Below the pieces are notes generated by a model. That model made no database searches and had not been told where the DNA came from. It saw only the letters and a list, made by a program, of their open reading frames with translations. From positions 1 to 27,320 of the forward strand of contig WION01000630.1 of assembly GCA_015039365.1 (NCBI GenBank): a stretch of 27,320 nt of DNA. Reading direction: 5' to 3'. A program made the translations under genes and the position numbers. Of this stretch, positions 19,343 to 27,320 are shown piece after piece (position 1 is the stretch's first letter; the number at the start of each line of letters is the position of its first letter). The DNA comes from Amanita rubescens. Its lineage: Eukaryota; Basidiomycota; Agaricomycetes; Agaricales; Amanitaceae.

Positions 19343-21060
19343 AAGACCCACGAACACTCCAAACTTCTTGAGTGTCTCCAGCTCTTCGTTGCATGCTTTC
19401 TCCCATTTGTCTCGGTCGTCCCGGGCCAGCGCGTCGTGGTAGGAGATGGGATCTCCCGAGACGGCGGCATTGGCTGACTCGGTGGTCACACCTGTGACTT
19501 GCGTCACGTTCCCCTTGAGGCTCTCGTCCTCGTTATCTCTGGCCTCTCCTCCTTCCACACCCGCTCCTCCACCCAAATGACGGGCGCTTCTGCTCCCATA
19601 TGAAGTCCTGGAGTACCTCTCGTCGTCATCAGGCACTGGCGCCCTTCGGATCCTCACGCAACGACGAAGTTCAGTGGCTTGAGTTGTTGGAGGTAGATAA
19701 GGGTTTGTAGGCGGTAGATGTGAGTTTCTAAGGTGAGTTCCAGTGTTTCTGGGGGTTTTTGAGGTCGCTGAAACCGATGGCGTTGTCGGCGTAGCGCGAA
19801 AATCGGTTACGGATCCGCTAGGACGGTTTTTACCATTATCAGGGGCTGAAGATGATCTGGTGTTGGAACCAGAGCTCCCTGCTGCACCATACCCCTCAGA
19901 CGAAGTGTCTGAGTTGTAATAGTCGTCGTCGTCGTCGCTATCGCCATCTAGAAGCTTCTGGAGGTCCACAGAGGAGTCAGAGTCAGACTCTGCCTGTTTC
20001 TCCTCCTTGACAGGTAAGATCTGCGTTTCTACCTCGTTCTGGCTGATTTCTGTTTCGATTCGGACTCTACTAGGTTCACTAGTTCGCTTTCTGAACGTCC
20101 CGGGACTCCACAATGCGCCCACTCGATCGATGAACGAGCATAAAGGCCCTTTTATGTTCTGAATACCCCAGGTGAGTGCATTCAAGCGTTTTCTTGTCCA
20201 GTTTCTGACGTTTTTCTTGTGGAACATGTACATAGCCTTTGCATCCGAAGATCCGAAGGTGTGCGACGGACGGTTTGTAACCGGTATAGGCTTCAAACGG
20301 CGTAACCTGTTGTTTTAAGGTGCGTGTAGGTGTCCGGTTAATGACGTATGCGGCGTGACTGACTGCAAAACTCCAGTACGTGTTTGAAAGACCGGCATCT
20401 TGAAGAAGCGTCCGGGCCATTTCGACGATGGTCCGGTTCATCCGTTCGGAAACACCGTTCTCTTGCGGAGTGTAAGCGTTAGGATTTGAGATATGACAGA
20501 GTCAGGTAAGAGTTTGTCTTCCGTGGACATGAGGATCGTTCTGAGAGTTGAATAAGACTCGGGGAGTGAAATAACGATTGCAATCGCGACTAGCGCATCA
20601 TCTTCCAACTTGAGGCCTGGGCCTTGTGACGCATCGCGTTCAGTTGCGGCTCGGAACAGCTCACCTATCAGGTAAGCCTGTGTTTGCTTCCCTTTCCCTT
20701 CGTAGCGTTCACAGAGCTTGTCCCAAGCTTGTTTCGACGTCGCTACATGTAGAACCCCATTTAAGGGTTCATCCTTGAGCGTCAGGCAAATCTGAGCTCT
20801 TGCCTCTTTATCCAACTTTTGCCAACGTGCGTATTCCTCAGATTGCTACTCCGTGGGACACTTAAGCGTTCCATCAACGATAGGTAACAGTCCCCGGATG
20901 TCAAGGACCGTTGTAATCCGGAACTTCCACGTCTGGAAGTTGGCGGCGTCGTTCTCGAGTGATGGAATGTCATATAGGCGATTGGATGCAGGGATGAATT
21001 TGGATGTTAGCGAGGGTGAATCGGGTAGCGGTGTTGCTGCAGCAGCAGCGGCGGCCTGTA
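19343..21060 (-). mobile_element. Ty1/copia retrotransposon remnant (gag joined to integrase end and RT start)
   Basis: Reading right to left, a gag segment (about 21055-20500) contains DIPSLEND, FQTWKFRITT, a UBN2-type stretch (KQAWDKLCERYEGKGKQTQA) and LLPDS. One in-frame TAG interrupts it near 20850. It then runs straight into the integrase C-terminus, with AYTPQENGVSERMNRTIVEM, YWSFAV, AAYVINR and the FGCKGYVHVP block. The zinc knuckle, the protease and most of the integrase are missing. After a frame shift near 20080 an acidic linker with a run of Asp leads to the first residues of the reverse transcriptase region (EKACNEELETLKKFGVF), where homology ends. No LTR borders are visible, so this is a dead internal fragment. 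Confidence 0.85.
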
Positions 21061-21290
21061 AAGATAGATATATCTAAACTATGTTTTAGTAGGTAATATA
21101 AAGCATAAAAGTTGGTATCATACCTCAGTCCTTCAGAATACGAAGACTGAAAAAACGTGTACCAAAAGAGCATTAGTGATAAATAATAGATAGCAGCCAT
21201 GCTCAACTGAAAACAACAACAAGGGCCTCATGCCCTACCTGTGATAAGGGACTTCCAAATCGGTAAAAACCTGCTTTCTACACGTTCCTG

Positions 21291-22439
21291 ATGTCTAAAC
21301 GGGCTTCTGGTGTGTTTCCATTTGGCTTTCAGAGTAAAGCAAGGGTTCTTAATCTTACACAAGAGGCGTCAAATGGTGAGAAGAGGCAAAAGAGGCCTTG
21401 TTTGAACGGTAAGTCTCCCGTCCTCCTTTTTGAACTTTCTAACGTGCGATCAGTGGAGGAATGGGGATTGACGGTCACAGGCCCACCAAAGGAGCCTGGG
21501 TATATGGTGGAAGTTTTGAGGGAATCTTGTGAGTTGCGGCTGCCATTAATTTTGCTTAACGCTAGATGACTGTCCTAGACGCTAAGGGTAGGACAGACTA
21601 CCTAGATGATATGCCAGAGGATTGGCCAGGGGACGTTTCAAAAGGATTAGGTCCCCAACATTTAGTCGGGAACGTTGAAGCAGGTTAGTATAAAGGACGC
21701 TGTTGACCCTTCTTTTAAGCTAACGTAAAGATCGATATTATATAGGTGGTGATGATGATGAGACGATGAGTATGCCAGGGGTGGATGTTTCTTTGAATTG
21801 TGAGTTTTCTCTCTTTAACTGTTCACTGGAGCCAACTTAAGACAGATGGTGATGACGATTTTCACATGATTCCGGTGGAACAAGGTGAGTTTGCTTTCAT
21901 ACTCAGAATCCCACTAACATAAAGTGCAAGATTATCCCCAGGGCTCCCCTTCTCCCAGCGGAAGCCAGGAAATGGAGAGGGAGTCATCAGGGAATGACTT
22001 GGAGGTGGGGGAAGAAACAGGTTCGGTGAAAGACATGTCTCTGGGATCGATGGATGAAAGCTTTCTCCGGCCTGAAGACGGAGGCATCCAGTGGTTACAG
22101 GACTTGGACCAAGTCCTGAAGGGGTGCGATTTGAAGAAATATAGAGCCAAAGACGTCAAAAACATTGTACGGTACTTTACGGAGAAAGAGAGGGTTCCTC
22201 AAGTGCTCCCTGCCAGTTTCAAGGTGCCAGAGGTAAGCCCCCGTCTGCCTTGCATAACTTTTGATGGTTTTACCAACAAGGGGAAGGGTTTCTCATCTAG
22301 AATTTTGTGGTTTATGAAGCTGTTGAGCCATAATCATCAGAAACTACAGGAAGCTATTGCAGGAATGGACCCTAGTCAGAAAAAGCTGGTTGGGAAACTG
22401 ATCATAACTGCTGCCGAGAAGCTTGTAAAATACGTATAA
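21291..22439 (+). CDS. Unrecognised acidic protein, six exons
   Basis: I do not recognise this family. Proposed exons are 21291-21408, 21454-21528, 21579-21683, 21746-21799, 21846-21884 and 21925-22439, giving about 301 residues in one frame. The N-terminus is basic (KRQKRPCLN). Several Asp/Glu-rich patches follow (YLDDMPEDWP, GGDDDETM, YGDDDFHMIP), then a Ser/Glu-rich stretch. The C-terminal half looks helical (GGIQWLQDLDQVLKGC, YRAKDVKNIVRYF, LWFMKLLSHNHQKL) and could be a folded domain. All five introns are phase 1, and exons 2-5 have lengths divisible by 3. A further in-frame intron (22233-22280, GTAAGC...AAG) is possible. It lies 164 bp upstream of the BAH-PHD gene, same strand. The start ATG is the first in the open frame. 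The 21061-21290 stretch before it holds no clear gene. Confidence 0.6.
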
Positions 22440-22603
22440 AATGATATATATAAGCTGCTTTTTTAAAGGGGGTAGGATGCCAAGACTGGCAAGGGAAAGG
22501 GCCAAGGCTTCAATTAGAACGCCGGCGTTCAAAATCAACTTAACCTCCCGCCCTCTTCAAGTTACCTCCCCCCTTCTTCAGCCCTCCTTAAACCAGTTCC
22601 GCT

Positions 22604-23767
22604 ATGCCTTGTTCACGTGTAACCCGCTCCAAATCCCGCTCCCAGCGCTCGCAGAAGAGAGGGGCTGCCTCCCCTTCGATTCCCACGGTTCAAATCCTCA
22701 AAAGCAGGGGGCAGGAGCAGACGTCTTTGGCGTTAGAAAATAAGCAAAACGGGGAGATTGAAACGTTCAAGGTTGGGGATTGGTGAGCATTAGCTAGTAC
22801 AGCTGCAGGGGGCACCAGCTGATTTCTTCACCTAGCGCCTTCATCGCCCATCGGGACCTGGATCTGGACCAGAGGCCCATCGCTGGTGAAGATTACTGGA
22901 AGGGGCGTATCAACGGAATTTACAAATATAAAGGAGACGATTATGTGGTGGTTGCTTGGTTCTACACCAAGCAACACCTGGTCGACGTTGGGGTAAAGTG
23001 CGTACAGGCCGTTTTATTATTCGTCGCCCATCTGCTGACAAAGTATTTCAGTTCAAATGAGATGCAAAAGTTTAGACTAGGAAGGGCAGAATTGGTTGCA
23101 AGTAACCATGAGGACGTTGTTCAAGTGTCATCTATAGAAGGTACGGGTTGCCCTCATTCACGCGATGATCTTTTAGCTGAGGCAGGCAATAGACAAGTGT
23201 AAAATAATATACTTTGATGATACGGAGCCACTGCAAGACCTTGTAAATGTCAACGAGTGGTTTTATAGGCTTGAGGCGACTTTTGGAAGTCGTCGTGGTT
23301 CAAACGTGCCTAAAATCAAAGTACGCGTATTTTCATTCTTATTGACAGCAGTTCAAAATTCTAACTATAAATAATAACAGGGGATCAACGCCAGTTGTAT
23401 TTGCGGGCAGATGTATTGCCCCCAAGCTGATCGGCAGCGGTTTTGTAAAGGTTGTAACCAATGGTTTCATGAGGGTTGCATGGGACCAGCTGCTGCCCAA
23501 CAGGATGAGTCAGAAGGGAGTCAGACGACTTTAAACCTAATGAAGAAGGTTCCTTTCTATCGCGGCTATGGGGGAGAGGGGGATAGTGGGTTCTTTTGGG
23601 AGATCGTAGGATCCTACCGCCGGCTCAACCGTTTTCGGAACTGGGTCAAGAATGACAGGGTTCCACAAGACTGGGAAAAGCTGTTAGACAAAAAGTTCGT
23701 GCAGCAAGTCCTGTTGCAGACTTGGGTTTATTACCGCTGTCCTAATGGATGTGAAGCCCCTCTGTAA
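22604..23767 (+). CDS. BAH-PHD chromatin reader protein
   Basis: Five exons: 22604-22782, 22836-22997, 23052-23140, 23193-23320 and 23381-23767, about 314 residues. A basic Ser/Arg-rich start is followed by a BAH-like domain (about 60-170) with DYWKGRINGIY, YVVVAWFYTKQHL and a later VNEWFYRLEATF. The PHD-like finger starts at CIC (192-194), continues with CKGCNQWFHEGC (208-219) and closes with CPNGC (306-310), leaving an unusually long insert of about 85 residues before the last cysteine pair. BAH-PHD pairs read modified histones in known fungal and plant proteins; the ligand here is unknown. The donor at 22998 (GTGCGT) was chosen because the earlier GTAAAG at 22993 leads to an immediate stop. 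The last exon is duplicated at 48-434. The gene is convergent with the ATP-grasp-family gene. Confidence 0.85.
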
Positions 23768-26700
23768 ATATCATATTCTTATTTATGGACATGTTATTTT
23801 CCTAAATGCCTACCTTATCTGTCGTACCCTTTATGCTCATTTCTTAGTATACCATTCCCTTATACGTACTTCCATACTTATCTTTATTCATTAATTAGTA
23901 TGTCTATATATAAGCCACCTGTATGTTCGACTTAGCTGTTGTTGCTAGCTGTTGTTAGCAATACAATGTTACTCGTTTCTCCTCATCAACCAGTATTGAA
24001 CTTGTATCTCAACTCGTGTACATAATCACGGGACTATTAACAGTTACAACTCACGTGACTTGTAATACTGTTTGACTTAGACTTGCAATCGTAACGCTCT
24101 GTTCAATCTTAATATTGTATTGCTATCAAAATCATACAAAATGCATTGAAATACGACAGATATGGACATTGGCATGGTATTTCATTATGTTACATGTCCG
24201 TAGCTCATTACATCCCAATAAAACGATTGATGATCAAGAAGCGAAATGGCCTGCATCAGCTGCCCTGACTGATCTCTTCAACGCGATTTTGGTTCGAAGG
24301 GCAATGGCTATGTTCATGGCGATCGTAAGTGGGCTTACAGCCGTACGCAAAAAGAGCGCCATGCGCGCAGGTTCTGTCACCTCGTTGACGAAATAACTCA
24401 CCCTACCGCTTCTATCCAAGAGGGCAGAGATGTCGAACCGGCACAAAACACGTAGATCTGAGTTCCCAGGCCCGAAGTAATTCTTTTCTTCCATTTCGAC
24501 CAGTCTTTGGTATGTGGTCATGGCGAATGACATGAATTCTTCGTGGCCCTTCGCCACGTCTGGCCGGCTTGCCATCGGATTGGACAGTTTGGGGTCCGTC
24601 GCTGTCCGCTTTGTTTTTCTCGCATACAGTTTCCTGACATCAGGATTAGTTTCACATCAAATAAAGGGCGAGACGAAATGACTTACTCGATCATGTGCAG
24701 AGGCGTGTAGTGTTCTACTGCACTTTCCGTTATATCGCCATCCTCATTCACCTCCGTCAGCACGGCGTGGGTTATCTTTCCACCCACAAAAAATAACCGG
24801 ATTTCCCCCAGCCTTTGCAACCCGTCCACATATGGCATGGCAAACCATCGGACCTGGATGCCCATGTTTCGAATGCTATCGTGATCATAAAGCTCCTTTG
24901 TCTCGTCGACTAGGTCTCCGAAGCGCTGCATAAATTCCATGTCAGGAGTTACCTTGAGAACATGACAGGAGCTCTCGGAGAACTCCCTCTTGACGTAGAG
25001 GTTTTCCCTCTGTTGGAAGGTGAACTCGGTTGGGTCTCGGATTGGTAATATCCTGGGATATGGCGTCCTAGTGTAATCATTAGCGATGAGCGAGAGCTCC
25101 GATATGAGCGCCAGCTTGTGCCCATGCCAGATCATCTGATCAGGGGAGGGAAAAACTGTCGTGAAAGAGGAGAGTCGGTGGATGTTTGTCATGACTGCAG
25201 GCAGCTGATCGTGATTGAACCCATCCCCCTCTCTGTCCCTGTTTTTGGAGCGTCAAAAAATACGATCTCCCCCCAAAACAAAAAAGAATGACACGCACAT
25301 GAAGTCCAGCGAGAGAGGAAGGCCTCCTAGAACAAGGTCCTTTGTTCGTAATTGTTCCCACCGCTCACCCTTTCCACGCAGAACTGCCTTCTTGTAGTCC
25401 TTCCACGTCATGAAATTCATCTGGCAAGGACCGCCAGAATTTTTTTCCATTGCGTAGAATACTAGGAGCTACGTAAAATAAAATGAGAAATGTGGCTGAA
25501 CAGCGTGGAGGGAGAGGCCTTACCCATTCCCAGCTCATAATTTCCTTATCATTCGCCTTAAAGACGTGATCAGGAAACCGTTCTCTTACAGACTTGAGCC
25601 ACTCTCTGGGGAGGTAGCTCTCAGAAGGGATCATCCATAGATCTTTACCTACGGTTGATGGGGATGATTTCACCCCACGATCTTCGATGACAATAACATT
25701 AATTGGTTGGCGATAGAAGGGGCTGTCCATGGCCACCTCCTGCACAGGGAATGCTCCTCGATACAGGTGCAATGCAGCCGGCGGTGCTGGTTGGGAGATT
25801 GGGGGTGGAAGCGGACTTGGGTATGGTTGGCGCGCAGGTGAGGATGGAATTAGCGTCCTGCTGACCTCTTGAGAACGTCTTGAAGTTGATAAGCCTACAG
25901 ACTCCATGACTGCCAGCCCCCCACCGCGCGTGCTGCCAATCGGCACTTGGGGAGGTCTTGGAGTTGATCGCTCTGCGGCAGAGGCATGCTTGTCAAGGTA
26001 CTCGAGTGGAGATATTGACCTCCGTCCCGATTCAGGGCTTGGAGACCGCGTTGGTGGGGGCGAAGTGGCCTGGCGAGTATGGGCGAAACGGACGTGCTGG
26101 GCCTGAGGTTGAATGTGGCTAGATTTTTGAAATGGCTCCTGTTGAGCCGATGGTTTCTCCTCCCTCCTGGATGGTCGACCGGCTGGAGCTGTAATTAATT
26201 TAGTGTTTAAATGGGGCATATAACTAACAATATAAAGATTTACCTGAATGTAATGGGCGATGACTCGATCCTGCGGGCAATGGCTCCTGCTGACCCGACG
26301 ATTTCTCCCTCCTGGATGGCTGACCCAAGGTAGCTGAAATGAATTTTGCGTTTAGATGGGGCATATAAGTGATGGTATATATAGGGATCCACCTGATGGC
26401 ATCTGCTGGTGACGCATGTTAACATGTCGAGATCCACCAGGCAACGGCTCCTGCTGAGTTGATGGTTTCTCCCTCCTGGATTGCTGACCTGAGGGCGCTG
26501 GAGTCTGATGACTGCTCTGGACAAGGCGAGATCCAGAAGGCAAGGGCTCTTGCATGGCAAGAGCTGGATTGAAGTGCGAGATCAGATTGAGCATAAAAAC
26601 AACAAAAATGAGGACTCACCGGTACCCGCCTGTTGCCTTTCCTCTCTTTTTCGTCTTTTCTCCATGAAACGCTCGTAATCGGGATGCAACTGCTGATTAT
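23334..26700. repeat. Segmental direct duplication, right copy
   Basis: Gapless match of 1-3367. It begins inside intron 4 of the BAH-PHD gene, though the true left limit may lie further left, because the other copy is cut by the window. It ends inside exon 1 of the ATP-grasp-family gene, where this copy continues into an intact exon. Its convergent intergenic region (23768-24233) repeats the candidate LTR at 23792-24042 and otherwise holds nothing recognisable. Confidence 0.97.
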
Positions 26701-26977
26701 CCTGTCCCAAATGCTGTATGGGTATGTGGCGCAAGACGTTTGGGTTGCCGATGTATCTTTTAAAGGTGTCATCTGCAAACTCATCCCAATCCTCTGCAGT
26801 GATAGGAGGACTGGTAGCGGTGGGGTTCTGATAGGCGGGGCATGATGCACTACATTGTTTGTGAACCTTCTGGCTTTTGACATGTGTAGAGTAAGTGCCG
26901 CCTGAGCTCCAAAGTATCCCAGACTCGGTCTTTGTGATGGCATGGGGGCAGGTGTGGGGGCACTTCTTGAATGTCAT
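24234..26977 (-). CDS. Predicted ATP-grasp-fold protein with Cys/His-rich N-terminus (intact copy C)
   Basis: Seven exons: 26977-26620, 26563-26393, 26333-26244, 26188-25524, 25468-25299, 25238-24687 and 24633-24234. They join in frame into about 801 residues, with introns of 53-60 nt. The N-terminus has CPHTCPH (6-12), His 32 and 39 and C-x3-C (42-46), possibly zinc-binding. Exons 2-4 encode three related SRRE.PS.QQEP modules in a Pro/Ser-rich linker. A central domain (LHLYRGAF ... SWEW) follows. The C-terminal part fits an ATP-grasp pattern: Lys 568 in LYVKREFS, Arg 632 in GEIRLFFVGG, then CRFD (Arg 734, Asp 736) and YFVNEV (Asn 752, Glu 753). This would imply an ATP-dependent ligase-type reaction with an unknown substrate. 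ATP-grasp is inferred from motifs only. The acceptor at 25238 was chosen because the resulting exon start aligns with gene B. Confidence 0.7.
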
Positions 26978-27175
26978 TTCAGAATGGCAGGAGGGGAGGA
27001 CGTCTGATACGGTAACTTTAAAATCGCGTTTTTAATATGGTAACTGCATCAACTTTAGAAGTCCGGAGAAGTCGGTGGCAAAAATAGCACGCTTAAAGTC
27101 TAAATTTGGAGGTGGGTTGTATCAATTAATCGGCATAGGTGCTAGTGGAACGTAGCAGAGTTAACTACAGTGAGA
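26978..27175. other. Unique spacer between last gene and telomere
   Basis: This 198-bp stretch contains no satellite unit. It must hold the promoter of the minus-strand gene that starts at 26977, unless transcription begins in the telomere tract. I see no clear TATA element. Confidence 0.5.
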
Positions 27176-27320
27176 TTTAGGGTTTAGGGTTTAGGGTTTA
27201 GGGTTTAGGGTTTAGGGTTTAGGGTTTAGGGTTTAGGGTTTAGGGTTTAGGGTTTAGGGTTTAGGGTTTAGGGTTTAGGGTTTAGGGTTTAGGGTTTAGG
27301 GTTTAGGGTTTAGGGTTTAG
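27176..27320 (+). repeat. Telomere tract, TTTAGGG heptamers
   Basis: About 20 perfect TTTAGGG repeats run to the last base, G-rich strand 5'->3' toward the end, as expected for a right chromosome end. I see no variant repeat. Confidence 0.97.

Noticed and set aside
22233..22280. Possible extra intron in the unknown acidic gene
   Set aside because: The donor GTAAGC is good and the length is frame-neutral, but the AAG acceptor is weak and the stretch is open; left as coding.
22680..22700. GGTTCAAATCC, resembling a tRNA T-arm
   Set aside because: It lies inside BAH-PHD exon 1, with no matching acceptor or anticodon arms nearby. I found no tRNA or rRNA gene in the window.

Overview
This window looks like the right end of a fungal chromosome, most likely an agaric-type basidiomycete. 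The evidence is many short introns (about 40-75 nt) with GT/GC-AG borders, a degenerate Ty1/copia retroelement, chromatin-type proteins (JmjC, BAH-PHD, TET/JBP-like dioxygenase), and a tract of TTTAGGG heptamers running to the last base (27176-27320). The heptamer is the plant-type telomere unit, which is itself unusual for such a genome. The species cannot be named from the sequence.

Layout from left to right. Positions 1-3367 are a near-perfect direct copy of 23334-26700. The copy carries the last exon of a BAH-PHD gene and a 5'-truncated copy of a multi-exon gene that I assign, from motifs, to the ATP-grasp fold. About 4.9 kb of satellite DNA follows (3840-8740), with a 177-bp unit that grows in 10-bp steps. 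Then come a 0.3-kb direct duplication (8843-9688), satellite remnants, a largely intact JmjC gene (10086-11826, minus), and a hairpin element holding a TATA sequence. A second, decayed ATP-grasp-family gene (12194-14935, plus) is next, followed by minisatellite-like repeats. A frame-disrupted TET/JBP-like dioxygenase gene (15514-17332, minus) has two GC-AG introns. More repeats, a copia gag/integrase remnant (19343-21060, minus), an unrecognised acidic protein gene (21291-22439, plus), the complete BAH-PHD gene (22604-23767, plus) and the intact ATP-grasp-family gene (24234-26977, minus) complete the series. The start codon of that last gene is only about 200 bp from the telomere.

Functionally, the window combines predicted readers and erasers of chromatin or DNA marks (BAH-PHD, JmjC, TET/JBP-like) with a three-member family that joins a Cys/His-rich N-terminus, a Pro/Ser/Arg-rich linker and a predicted ATP-grasp C-terminus. 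Whether these genes act together is not shown by the sequence. Their clustering in a subtelomere that is being duplicated, truncated and eroded fits a fast-evolving subtelomeric gene family. All splice sites and domain names come from reading frames, motifs and comparison among the copies in this window; no database search was possible.
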